Source of the DNA: Proteobacteria bacterium UBA3588
GTDB lineage: Bacteria > Pseudomonadota > Gammaproteobacteria > Thiohalomonadales > Thiohalomonadaceae
DNA: 13,342 nt
Direction: 5' to 3'
Assembly (NCBI GenBank): GCA_002376325.1
Contig: DFMR01000017.1
Location: 23,886-37,227, forward strand
How positions within the stretch are numbered: the first letter of the stretch is position 1; each line of letters opens with the position of its first letter. Both the position numbers and the translations under genes were made by a program. This document shows, piece by piece, positions 1 to 6,633 of the stretch. Below the pieces are notes generated by a model. It searched no databases. It had not been told where the DNA came from and was given only the letters and a program-made list of their open reading frames with translations.

Positions 1-1778
1 AGCGCCTGGCGCATGCGATCCGCCAGCAAAATGCGGTTGGGCAGGCCGGTCAGCGCATCGTAGTGGGCCAGCCGTTCCAGCGCCGCTTCCTGTTGTTTCA
101 TCACGCTGATGTCGGTGTATACGGCGACAAAGCGCGAAATGCTTCCGGTCTCGTCGTAGATCGCCGATACATTGAGCAACGAAGGATATTCGCTGCCGTC
201 CTTGCGCCGCACCACAATCTCGCCGCCCCAGTGGCCGTATTCCTTTATCGCCGACCACATGGCGCGATAAAAGTGCGGCATACGCCAACGTGAGCGCAAC
301 AACCGGATCGTTTTGCCGACCACCTCATCCCTGGCATAGCCGCTGCTGCGCAGGAATGCGGCGTTAACATCGAGAATGTGGCCGTGATTGTTTACCAGGA
401 CGATCGCCTCCTGGGTGTTCTGAAATACGCCGGCGGCAAGCTGCAACGCCTGTTCCGCGCGCTTGCGTTCGGCAATATCGCTGCCGATGGTCACCAGATA
501 CTCGGCCTCGCCTCCATCATTGCGCAACAGCGTGTTGGTCCAGTCGAGCAGCTGGGTCGTGCCGTTGCGATGCACCCAGCAGTTTTCGTAGCGGGTCACG
601 GATGCGCCCCGCCATATTCCTTCGAACATCCGCTGTACGCCGGCTGCTTGTTCCTCGGCCAGGAAATTCTTCCAAAAAAACGGCTGGCCCCTCACTTCGG
701 CGAACGAATAGCCCGAGTAGTGTTCGGCGGCGCGGTTGAAGCGCACAATTATCCCATCAGCATCGATTACCACAATGACGCTCCCGACGTTTTCAAAAAC
801 GGCGTTGACAAAATCCCGCTCGCGCCGCAAGGCTTCCTGGGCCTGGATGCGTTCGGTGATGTCATGGATGATCGAATAAAGATAAGTGCGGTCGCCGACC
901 GTCACCGGTCCCGAATGGACCTCGACGTTGCGCATCTCACCTGAGGCGATCCGATGAATGAATTGATTGTGAAGACGGTGTGTCGCCTCCGCCTCTCGTA
1001 GCGCTGCCATCACCGCTTCCTGCGGCAGGGTATTGATGTCGGCGATGGTAAGTTGCAACAACCGCTCGCGCGGATAACCATAAAACGCCACCGCCGCCGG
1101 ATTGGCGTCGACGATGCGTCCGTCGACGGGTTCGATCACCAGCTTGATCGCCTGATTGACTTCGAACAGCTGGCGATAGCGCACTTCGCTCGCCTGAAGC
1201 GCGTCATGCTGGCGACGACGCTCCAGCACGATGCCGATGATCGAAGCGCCAACCTCCAGCATCTTGCGGTGAAAACCCGACGGCAACCGATGCTCAAAAC
1301 TTGAGAGGGCGAAGGTACCGACGATGGCACCGCCTGCGCCGCGTATCGGCATCGACCAACACGTCTTCAGATCGAAATCGATAGCGAGTTGACGCAGGTC
1401 TTCCCAGCGCGGATCGTTCAGCGTGTCACCGACGAATATGGGCTCCTGGCGATAGATGACATTGCCGCAGGAACCGGCGGCAGGACCGGGACGCAGGCCG
1501 TTAAGCCGCGCAATGCCCGCGGGTGGAATGCTGGGTGCGGCATAGACGTTGAGCAGGCCTCGTTCGTCCAGCAGCATCACCGATGCGACCGCATTGGGCA
1601 GCAGCTGTTCTTCGAGCCGGCAAATCTGTTCGATGACGTCGCGGTGACTGTGACCGAGGGCGACCGCTTCCAGAATCGTCTGTTGCAGCTCCAACAGACG
1701 CTCCTGCTCTGCCGCATCCAGCCCTTTGTAATCGGTCACGTCGCGAGCATGTGAGGAAAGCAGCTCTGAGTCAGCCAT
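1..1778 (-). CDS. GAF-PAS-PAS-PAS-GGDEF sensor protein (probable diguanylate cyclase), C-terminus beyond window
   Basis: The minus-strand frame opening with ATG at 1778 is uninterrupted to the left edge and gives 592 residues. Visible order: a short helical N-terminus; a GAF domain at about 40-185 (SMPIRGAGGAIVGTF core); PAS 1 at about 195-315, ending in DITER; PAS 2 at about 318-438, ending in DIAERKRAEQAL; PAS 3 at about 442-560 (GYARDEVVGKT; RRKDGSEYP), ending in TDIS; then HYDALTGLPNR at 572-582, the classic entry into a GGDEF domain. No signal peptide or membrane segment is seen, so it is probably cytosolic. By family it should make cyclic di-GMP in response to small molecules or redox state. 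The GGDEF active site and any EAL domain lie outside the window, so catalysis cannot be confirmed. The start has only a weak G-rich ribosome site, so another start is possible. It is divergent from the small gene at 2168. Confidence 0.93.
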   Translation of the reverse strand, partial: MADSELLSSHARDVTDYKGLDAAEQERLLELQQTILEAVALGHSHRDVIEQICRLEEQLLPNAVASVMLLDERGLLNVYAAPSIPPAGIARLNGLRPGPAAGSCGNVIYRQEPIFVGDTLNDPRWEDLRQLAIDFDLKTCWSMPIRGAGGAIVGTFALSSFEHRLPSGFHRKMLEVGASIIGIVLERRRQHDALQASEVRYRQLFEVNQAIKLVIEPVDGRIVDANPAAVAFYGYPRERLLQLTIADINTLPQEAVMAALREAEATHRLHNQFIHRIASGEMRNVEVHSGPVTVGDRTYLYSIIHDITERIQAQEALRRERDFVNAVFENVGSVIVVIDADGIIVRFNRAAEHYSGYSFAEVRGQPFFWKNFLAEEQAAGVQRMFEGIWRGASVTRYENCWVHRNGTTQLLDWTNTLLRNDGGEAEYLVTIGSDIAERKRAEQALQLAAGVFQNTQEAIVLVNNHGHILDVNAAFLRSSGYARDEVVGKTIRLLRSRWRMPHFYRAMWSAIKEYGHWGGEIVVRRKDGSEYPSLLNVSAIYDETGSISRFVAVYTDISVMKQQEAALERLAHYDALTGLPNRILLADRMRQA

Positions 1779-2167
1779 TCAACGCGCCCCCGGTACCCCC
1801 GGCTAATTGTTCGGCATCGTCCGCAGCGCGTCCATGCATGGTTGGCGAAGAATTCAGAGACGATGCAATTTCATTGTAGTAAACCCCGTGTAGTGCGCGC
1901 CATAAAACTCATCCTGCTGTAAACGCGCACTCCTGAGTTTACTAATACGGTCGGCGCATGCATGCGGATTTTTTTCGGGACAGTTTTCCCAAAGCACTTC
2001 GGACACACATCGGATCGAAGCGTCGATTCATCGCGTTGCCGCCACGGCCATCACCGGTCCGGCTCAATTCCGCAGCGTTGCGCTCAGCCTTGACCGGCAG
2101 TACCATAGGCGCCGCCGCGGCGCGGCAACAAACAAGATAAACAGCAACGCCGACACAGGAGTACCGT
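1779..2167. other. Divergent intergenic region
   Basis: These 389 bases separate two divergent genes and are more AT-rich than the surroundings. I see no convincing gene; a 60-codon plus frame at 1958-2140 has no ribosome site and atypical composition. Visible structure: an 8-bp inverted repeat TAGTAAAC (1877-1884) / GTTTACTA (1937-1944) with another GTAAAC at 1919-1924, and a 12-bp palindrome CGCATGCATGCG at 1955-1966 followed by a run of seven T. No promoter matches both hexamers well. TACAAT on the minus strand (complement of about 1872-1877) is a possible -10 box for the GGDEF gene. Promoters for both flanking genes are expected here. Confidence 0.5.
2157..2161 (+). promoter_or_regulatory. 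Ribosome binding site AGGAG
   Basis: AGGAG lies 6 bases before the TTG at 2168 and 9 before the TTG at 2171. It supports translation of the small membrane protein from a TTG start but does not decide between the two codons. Confidence 0.6.
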
Positions 2168-2422
2168 TTGTTGAAGAAATTGCTTACCTACTACCTGCCC
2201 TTCGACGAGGAGATGAACTTTCAACTGCTGTGGGTGTGGCAGAACGCCAAGTATTACGCCTATCGCAACGCCATCGCCTGCGTCGCCTTCACCGGCCTCG
2301 CCATCGGGGCCAACGGCGATAGTATCCCGGTCGCCAGCGCGGTCGCATTGGGCTGCGGTGTCGTGACCACCTTCTTCGCAACGGTATTCACGGTGGCGGC
2401 GCTCGACCCGCGCGGACGCTGA
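2168..2422 (+). CDS. Small hypothetical membrane protein (84 aa)
   Basis: I do not recognise the family. The TTG start has an AGGAG ribosome site, and the alternative TTG at 2171 would give 83 residues. The N-terminus is basic and aromatic (MLKKLLTYYLPFDEEMNF), followed by WVWQNAKYYAYRNA and two hydrophobic segments at about 33-48 and 54-79, ending in a short basic tail (DPRGR). The composition (many Ala, Val, Phe and Tyr, with charged residues only outside the hydrophobic stretches) looks like a real two-pass inner-membrane protein rather than a chance frame. It stands alone on the plus strand and is followed within 15 bases by hairpins that may end its transcript. No function can be proposed from sequence alone. 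Confidence 0.6.
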   Translation: MLKKLLTYYLPFDEEMNFQLLWVWQNAKYYAYRNAIACVAFTGLAIGANGDSIPVASAVALGCGVVTTFFATVFTVAALDPRGR

Positions 2423-2447
2423 CAAGGATTTGCACGGCGCCCCCCGG

Positions 2448-2466
2448 CGCCGGTCGCCTACCGGCG
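2448..2466. repeat. Inverted repeat (7-bp stem, 5-base loop)
   Basis: CGCCGGT pairs perfectly with ACCGGCG around the loop CGCCT, just after the small plus-strand gene. An overlapping alternative, GGCGCC (2436-2441) with GGCGCC (2446-2451), could compete with it. No T tract follows, so its termination role is uncertain. Confidence 0.4.
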
Positions 2467-2519
2467 ATATTCCCCGAAGAGGATCTAACCGCGATATTCG
2501 CCGGGTATCTTACCTGGCA

Positions 2520-2556
2520 CGCCTTCGGCGCGATGGGATTCATCGCGCCGAAGGCG
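2520..2556. terminator. Perfect 16-bp hairpin between convergent genes
   Basis: Bases 2520-2535 and 2541-2556 are perfectly complementary (16 bp, mostly GC) around the loop GGATT. It lies between the 3' ends of the convergent genes at 2422 (plus) and 2589 (minus), where a shared bidirectional terminator is expected. Neither side has a run of T, so this would not be a textbook intrinsic terminator. A 3'-end-stabilising structure or an extragenic palindrome is the alternative. Confidence 0.5.
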
Positions 2557-2561
2557 CTCCT

Positions 2562-2578
2562 GCAAACCGGCGGTTTGC
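2562..2578. repeat. Inverted repeat (7-bp stem, 3-base loop)
   Basis: GCAAACC pairs with GGTTTGC around GGC, 5 bases after the 16-bp hairpin and 11 bases from the phosphatase stop codon. On the minus strand it would be the first hairpin after that stop, so it may be part of a compound terminator. Confidence 0.4.
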
Positions 2579-2588
2579 CGTTTGGACC

Positions 2589-3284
2589 CTAGTGAGCCAC
2601 CACGGCCGCCGGCGCTGAGCGGGACGCAGGTGTCACGGCAACCGGTGACGCGGGCGTCGCGGCAGCGGCAGGCGCCGACGCCTCGGTCAATTGGTAATAG
2701 GTACTCTCCCTGCCGTCGCTGCGCGGCTTATAGTGCATCAGGAAATTACCCTTGGGCGAACCGTCGGCAAACGCGCTGTGGTACCACAGGAACTTGACCA
2801 CCGGCCGCGTCTTGTTGCGAGCAGCGGCGTCGGACCAATGCTGGTATTCGATGCGGTAGATGGCCGAATAGATCACCGCACGCCCCATGCCGTCATGGCA
2901 GTGGATCAGCACCGGGTAGGCGTCCTTGTTGTCCATCACGGCAAAAAACTTTTTCAGCGTCTCCGCGGTCGGCACCTGGCCCGAAGGAATGCTGATGTGG
3001 CGCGCGCCGGGCACCTTCGCGACCTCGATCGCCTCGGCCTTGATCTCGTCGGACGTGGTGTAGCCGGAGACATGATGTTCGCCCGGCCTGCGCAGATCGA
3101 TGACGGTTTTGATGTGGTACTTGTCCAGGTAGCTGTCGATCTTGTCGGGCGGCATCGCTGCCGACTTGTACACCTTTCCCGGCGCAATGGCTTCGAAGCG
3201 GTAATTGAAAACGACCTGCCACAGATAACCCGCCACGAACACGACGAACGCCAGTCCGAGCAGCTTGAAGAAATTCTTTACCAT
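2589..3284 (-). CDS. Membrane-anchored tyrosine/dual-specificity phosphatase-like protein
   Basis: 231 residues. An N-terminal hydrophobic segment at about 5-25 (KLLGLAFVVFVAGYLW) without a lipobox suggests a membrane anchor with the domain outside the cytoplasm. The catalytic domain spans about 30-195. It opens with PGKVYKSAAM and TVIDLRRPGEHH, typical of bacterial dual-specificity phosphatases, and carries the CX5R loop HCHDGMGRA with Cys129 as nucleophile and Arg135 binding phosphate. The general acid Asp is not assigned with certainty. The tail from about 203 is Ala/Pro/Ser-rich and probably disordered. By family it would hydrolyse phospho-Tyr/Ser or another phosphoester; the substrate is unknown. 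The start is the ATG giving a complete anchor; GGGG four bases upstream is a weak ribosome site. It is monocistronic as far as can be seen. Confidence 0.85.
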   Translation of the reverse strand: MVKNFFKLLGLAFVVFVAGYLWQVVFNYRFEAIAPGKVYKSAAMPPDKIDSYLDKYHIKTVIDLRRPGEHHVSGYTTSDEIKAEAIEVAKVPGARHISIPSGQVPTAETLKKFFAVMDNKDAYPVLIHCHDGMGRAVIYSAIYRIEYQHWSDAAARNKTRPVVKFLWYHSAFADGSPKGNFLMHYKPRSDGRESTYYQLTEASAPAAAATPASPVAVTPASRSAPAAVVAH

Positions 3285-3498
3285 ATGTCCCCGCTATCCA
3301 TGTTGTGGCCGCGACGGCCCAAAACCCGATGTTACCACGCCGCGCCGTCAGCGCCGATGACGCAACAACGGCGTTAATCACACGTCTGTTGCAGGGATAT
3401 GACCGCGCATACCGGCGGCGGTTCGCGGCATCGCATTCTCTTTGTGCGGCGCATGCCCGCCCTATCGCCGCTGCGGGCCGGCCCGCCTGTTTGAAGGC
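3285..3498. other. Intergenic region upstream of the phosphatase gene
   Basis: About 214 bases between the degraded slp copy and the phosphatase. It holds a 14-bp palindrome GCGGGCCGGCCCGC at 3473-3486, just behind the slp stop codon, without a T tract. I see no gene and no convincing promoter on the minus strand. Confidence 0.4.
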
Positions 3499-3833
3499 TC
3501 AGCCGCCGAACACCACGCCGCCGGGGTGAAACTGCGGTGGCGCCGACACGCCGCGCGCACCGGGCCACAGATAGAGGGCATCGGCCTTGATCAGCGCAAA
3601 GCGGTAGGGCACCTCGCCCACCTTGCCCGTCAACACCTTTTCCACCGTGCCGCTGAGGGTGATGTGGCGGTCCGGCGCATAGTCGTTCGCCTCCAGATAA
3701 TGGGGATAGCGGGCAAGGAAACGCCCCTGGGCGAGGCGATCGTAACCGGACGCCGCGAGCTGTCCAGCGGGTAGGAGAGAGTATCTCCAGCTCCGTATAA
3801 TGGGGCCGGTTGCGGGTGACGACGATCACCCCG

Positions 3834-3840
3834 CCCCCCC
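3834..3840. repeat. C7/G7 homopolymer at the first frameshift
   Basis: Seven consecutive C on the plus strand. Six would restore the Slp reading frame (…VVGGGVIVV…). It is a plausible slippage or base-calling error site. Confidence 0.7.
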
Positions 3841-3954
3841 ACCACGCGCGTCGCCGTGTAGTCGGAGGCGGCCACGGTGGCAGGGGTCAAGTGCGAATCC
3901 ACATTACGGGTATCGAAGTGCCGCCCGCCGGCGCAACCTGCCGGCAACAGCGAC

Positions 3955-3981
3955 ATCGTCGAAATCGTCGAAATCGTCGAA
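3955..3981. repeat. Three tandem copies of a 9-bp unit in the slp-like signal peptide
   Basis: ATCGTCGAA is repeated exactly three times, followed by a partial ATC. On the coding (minus) strand it yields repeated Ile-Ser-Thr in the hydrophobic part of the signal peptide. A 9-bp unit keeps frame, so copy-number change would lengthen or shorten the signal peptide by three residues at a time. Confidence 0.85.
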
Positions 3982-4043
3982 ATCAACGCCATACGCGTCA
4001 CGCCCATCGCCTCTCCAGACCCACGCGCCAGCGGGATCGACGA

Positions 4044-4595
4044 TCACCGTCCGTACGGGAACCATGGGTCGTAATAGGGCCAGGGAGAAACAGCAGGATA
4101 GTAATAGTACGGTTCACGCATCGGGGCCAGACGCTTCGGCCACAGATAGTAGCCGGACGCCTGCACCACCGGAAACGAATAATCGTATTCGCCAATCTTG
4201 CGCCGCTCGACGCCGCTCACCTTGCCGACCACGGTAAAATCACGCCCCTTGGCGTACACCACCGGGTCGATGAACGCCTTGATGTAGGCGAGAAATCGCC
4301 CGGCGGTAGTATCGACCTCCTCGGGGCGCGCGACGTCGGACAGGGGCCGCGATACCACCGCCACAATACTGCCGTCGGCCTTGTTCTCCACACCGGCGAT
4401 GACGCCGCCCCAGCGCACCACGGTGCCGGCAAAACGCTGCGGCGTCGCGCGCACCTCGGCCGGACTCGGTCCCTGTTCCGGCGCACTGCGGATCGGCAGC
4501 GGAATCGAGGCACAACCGGCCAGCCATAACGCGGCCAGCAGCGCCGCCACCGGTCCGCGCCACCTACCTGCCAATCTCTGCCGCTCACCGTCCAT
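4044..4595 (-). CDS. slp: Slp-family outer-membrane lipoprotein
   Basis: 183 residues, close to the family's usual length. The ATG at 4595 is preceded by GAGGAAGG with suitable spacing. The lipoprotein signal peptide (hydrophobic 15-24) ends in the lipobox LAGC with Cys28; Ala-Ser follows, so the Lol rule (no Asp at +2) predicts the outer membrane. The Slp core lies at about 45-155: GTVVRWGGVI (57-66), RPLSD, AGRFLAYIKAFIDPVVY, RDFTVVGKVSGVE, IGEYDYSFPVVQASGYYLWP. E. coli Slp is a starvation- and acid-related lipoprotein of unclear biochemistry, and no enzyme activity is implied. The C-terminal 30 residues are a Tyr/Pro/Trp-rich tail (YYYY; PWPYYDPWFPYGR), which could be surface-adhesive or simply disordered. 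It is the first gene of a two-gene slp unit, 82 bases after the 55-residue membrane-protein gene. Confidence 0.9.
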   Translation of the reverse strand: MDGERQRLAGRWRGPVAALLAALWLAGCASIPLPIRSAPEQGPSPAEVRATPQRFAGTVVRWGGVIAGVENKADGSIVAVVSRPLSDVARPEEVDTTAGRFLAYIKAFIDPVVYAKGRDFTVVGKVSGVERRKIGEYDYSFPVVQASGYYLWPKRLAPMREPYYYYPAVSPWPYYDPWFPYGR

Positions 4596-4637
4596 ACCCT
4601 TCCTCGCCGCAAACGCCAGGGGCGTCTACCGCTTAGG

Positions 4638-4644
4638 ACTATAG
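4638..4644 (-). promoter_or_regulatory. Possible -10 element for the slp genes
   Basis: CTATAGT on the minus strand lies 43 bases before the slp start. The leading C and TATAGT core resemble a sigma-S type -10 element, in line with the stationary-phase control known for E. coli slp. No good -35 hexamer is seen 16-18 bases upstream. Confidence 0.3.
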
Positions 4645-4648
4645 AGCA

Positions 4649-4662
4649 GGGCAATAGTGCCC
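4649..4662 (-). terminator. Short hairpin after the transport operon
   Basis: GGGCA and TGCCC form a 5-bp stem with a 4-base loop, 16 bases beyond the stop codon of the 55-residue protein. There is no T run, so termination is weak at best and read-through into slp is possible. Confidence 0.25.
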
Positions 4663-4677
4663 GGCGGACCTCCGAAA

Positions 4678-4845
4678 TCAGCGGGTCGACAACCAGCTCA
4701 CCCCGGCCAGAATGAACGCAGGCACCACCACCCCGGCCTGATGGGTATAACCGGCACGCACCAGCGTCACCTCGATGACCATCACCAGTGCGACGAAGCC
4801 GAGATTCAGCCAGTCGCCGAACAGGGTTTTGAAAAGGGCCTTCAT
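4678..4845 (-). CDS. Small two-pass membrane protein (55 aa), last gene of the transport operon
   Basis: A short gene that is easy to overlook. The ATG at 4845 overlaps the upstream stop codon as ATGA, and GGAGG (4853-4857) lies 7 bases before it, so translational coupling is likely. The product reads MKALFKTLFGDWLNLGF and continues to WLSTR: an amphipathic basic N-terminus, a hydrophobic helix at about 13-29 containing one Glu (VMVIEVTLV), a short RAGYTHQ turn with one His, and a second helix at about 37-51. I do not recognise a family. Its position directly behind the ExxE-motif permease suggests a small subunit or stabiliser of that permease, but this is inference from context only. Single-residue composition and the strong ribosome site make a chance frame unlikely. 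Confidence 0.78.
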   Translation of the reverse strand: MKALFKTLFGDWLNLGFVALVMVIEVTLVRAGYTHQAGVVVPAFILAGVSWLSTR

Positions 4846-5570
4846 GACACCGCCTCCGCGACGCAGCGCCGCCGCAACACCGTGGCGACGCTAAGGCCGC
4901 CCAGCAGATAGAAACCGACCAGCGCCGGCAGGCTCCAGTCGCCCAGTGCCCAGGCTGTGGCGCCGCCCAGCGCTTCGATGGTCCAGAAGGTGCCGAAGGC
5001 GACGATCATGGCGCCGACCACGAACTTGATGGCGTTCTCCGGCACCCGCCGCAGCGGCGCGCGCACCAGCATGCCGACCGCCGCCACCACCAACAAGGCC
5101 AGCAGCGCGGCGCCGGTGGCCACCGCCGGGTGATGGCCTTTCATGCCGAGGGCCACCACGATCAGCCACACCTCCAGTCCCTCCAGGAACACCCCCTTGA
5201 AGGCGATCAACCAGGCGCCGTGGCGGTCGCCGCGCTCCAGTTCGTGGCGGGTCTCCTCGAACTCCGCCTCTTCGTCGTGCAGCGCCTTGAGACCGGCCTG
5301 CCGCGCCACCGCCTTGGCCAGCCAGCGCACGCCGAACAGCAGCAGAAACACGCCGATGAACAGTTGCAGCCAGTGCATATCCACGCCGAGCCGGAGCACG
5401 CCGCCGGTGGCGGCGGTCATCGCCCCCAGCACCAGCAGCGCGGCCGCGGCGGCGCCCGCCGCGCGGCCCCAGCCGATGCTCATGCTGACGGCCAGCACGA
5501 TGGTGAAGGCCTCCACCCACTCCACCGTGGCGGCGAGGTAAGTCGCCAGGAAGATGCCCCAATCAGACAT
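4842..5570 (-). CDS. Polytopic membrane permease with two ExxE motifs (FTR1-like, COG4280-type)
   Basis: 242 residues, about seven hydrophobic helices. Two family-like halves each carry an ExxE motif in a membrane helix: EWVEAFTIVLAV (Glu17, Glu20) and EGLEVWLIVVA (Glu130, Glu133). This resembles the REGLE motifs of FTR1-type iron permeases and, more loosely, the LysE-clan fold. Between the halves, residues 96-118 form a hydrophilic loop rich in acids and His (HDEEAEFEETRHELERGDRHG), a possible metal-collecting site. I believe it matches a family of uncharacterised membrane proteins (COG4280), but transport of iron is inference. ATG at 5570 with AAGGAG 9 bases upstream; the start overlaps the ATPase stop by 8 bases (ATGTCTGA). 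Its position in a TonB/ABC uptake operon favours a metal-transport role. Confidence 0.75.
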   Translation of the reverse strand: MSDWGIFLATYLAATVEWVEAFTIVLAVSMSIGWGRAAGAAAAALLVLGAMTAATGGVLRLGVDMHWLQLFIGVFLLLFGVRWLAKAVARQAGLKALHDEEAEFEETRHELERGDRHGAWLIAFKGVFLEGLEVWLIVVALGMKGHHPAVATGAALLALLVVAAVGMLVRAPLRRVPENAIKFVVGAMIVAFGTFWTIEALGGATAWALGDWSLPALVGFYLLGGLSVATVLRRRCVAEAVS

Positions 5571-6633
5571 TGTCGTTTGCTCCTTTCACTGTTGGATAGA
5601 TAAAGATGTGTTCCGAATCGATATGCAGCAGCGCATCCGGACCGGCGGGCGGCGCCGCCTCCACGCTGCACAGCGGTTCGGCGCTGCCGGCGATGCGCCA
5701 GTAGGCGCGGTAGCTGCCGGCCTCGAAGGCGCAGTGCAGCAGTTCCGCCGGCACCCCCTCGCTGTGGCGACGCACGCCGGAGGGGCGCACCAGCACGATG
5801 CCCTGCTCGCCCTCCGTCACCCCCATCGGCGTCGCGGCATGGAAGCGGCCTCCGAGGTCGATGCCGAGCCGCCCCTGCTCGCGGCGCAACGACGCGCTGA
5901 AACCGCCGTGGGCGCCGATGAAGCGCGCCACCCGCGCCGTCGCCGGCTGCGCGTACAGCGCCTCCGGCGACGCCGCCTGGGTGAGGCGGCCGTGCTCCAG
6001 CACGATCACCCGGTCCGCCAGCCGCCAGGCATCCACCGGATCGTGGCTGACGAACAGTGCGCCGGCGCCGTAGTCGCGGGTGAGGCTGCGGATCTCCAGG
6101 CGCAGCCGTTCGCGGGTGTCCACGTCCAGACTCGACAGCGGTTCGTCCAGCAGCAGCAGGTCCGGCTTGGCCGCCAGCGCGCGCGCGATCCCCACCCGCT
6201 GCTGCTGGCCGCCGGAGAGGCGCTGCGGACGCTGGCCCGCCAGGTCGGCGACGCCGACCCGCTCCAGCAGTTCCAGCGCCGCCTGGCGCCGAGCCGGGGC
6301 GCGGTGCGGAATAGCGGCCAGCACGTTTTCCAGGCAGTTGAGGTGCGGCCACAGGGCGTAGTCCTGAAACACCATGCCCAGGCGGCGCCGCTCCGGCGGC
6401 AGCCACACGCCGTCGGCCGGCACGTCGACCGGCTGCGAGCGCAGTCGGATGACGCCGCGGTCGGCACGCTCCAGGCCACCCACCAACCGCAGCAATGTGG
6501 TCTTGCCGGAACCCGAACCGCCGATGAGCACCACGAACTCGCCGGCTTGCAGGCTCAGATCGACTGCGGTCAGCACCGGCGCCTTGCCGTAGCGTTTCTC
6601 CACCGCCTCCAGTTGCAGCAACGGGTCGTTCAC
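5563..6633 (-). CDS. ABC transporter ATP-binding protein, Fbp/Pot (iron/polyamine/thiamine) type
   Basis: 356 residues with a GTG start at 6633, which overlaps the permease stop as GTGA; AAGGAG at 6642-6647 sits 8 bases before it. A longer reading of the same frame to 8142 is only the shadow of the permease. The nucleotide-binding domain shows Walker A GGSGSGKT (38-45), Q-loop Gln90 in MVFQDYALWPH, signature LSGGQQQR (139-146), Walker B LLLLDEP with Glu164, D-loop SSLD and the switch His197 (VSHD). The C-terminal third, about 235-356, is a TOBE-like regulatory domain (VLVRPSGVRR; LLHIDSEHIFIY), as in FbpC, PotA and MalK relatives. It would energise the adjoining fused permease at the cytoplasmic face. 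Ferric iron is the best guess for the cargo, but the domain alone does not decide it. Confidence 0.93.
   Translation of the reverse strand: MNDPLLQLEAVEKRYGKAPVLTAVDLSLQAGEFVVLIGGSGSGKTTLLRLVGGLERADRGVIRLRSQPVDVPADGVWLPPERRRLGMVFQDYALWPHLNCLENVLAAIPHRAPARRQAALELLERVGVADLAGQRPQRLSGGQQQRVGIARALAAKPDLLLLDEPLSSLDVDTRERLRLEIRSLTRDYGAGALFVSHDPVDAWRLADRVIVLEHGRLTQAASPEALYAQPATARVARFIGAHGGFSASLRREQGRLGIDLGGRFHAATPMGVTEGEQGIVLVRPSGVRRHSEGVPAELLHCAFEAGSYRAYWRIAGSAEPLCSVEAAPPAGPDALLHIDSEHIFIYPTVKGANDNV

Larger units (their letters stand above)
3499..4007 (-). pseudogene. Slp-family outer-membrane lipoprotein gene with three frameshifts
   Basis: The ATG at 4007 has GGAGAG at 4011-4016. The signal peptide ends in LLPAGC, a lipobox-like site, and then reads normally to TATRVV. 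Slp-family homology continues only by switching frame three times: GGVIVVTRNRPHYTELEIL, then SYPLDSS-RPVTIASP, then QGRFLARYPHYLEANDYAPD through GEVPYRFALIKADALYLWP to a TGA at 3499. The pieces align in order with the family (compare QGR-LAR and VPY-F in E. coli Slp). The implied lesions are one extra G in the G7 tract (3834-3840), one extra CT unit in 3775-3781, and one missing base in the CCCAGGGG tract (3724-3731), net +2. Translation as written would stop out of frame. It lies 36 bases after the intact paralogue, so the two were probably co-transcribed. Either a decayed duplicate or local sequence errors. Confidence 0.82.

Noticed and set aside
1955..1973. Palindrome plus seven T as an intrinsic terminator
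   Set aside because: CGCATGCATGCG allows at most a 4-bp stem with a 4-base loop, and no plus-strand gene ends upstream of it.
1958..2140. A 60-residue plus-strand gene before the small membrane protein
   Set aside because: There is no ribosome site, no recognisable composition, and it overlaps the probable promoter region.
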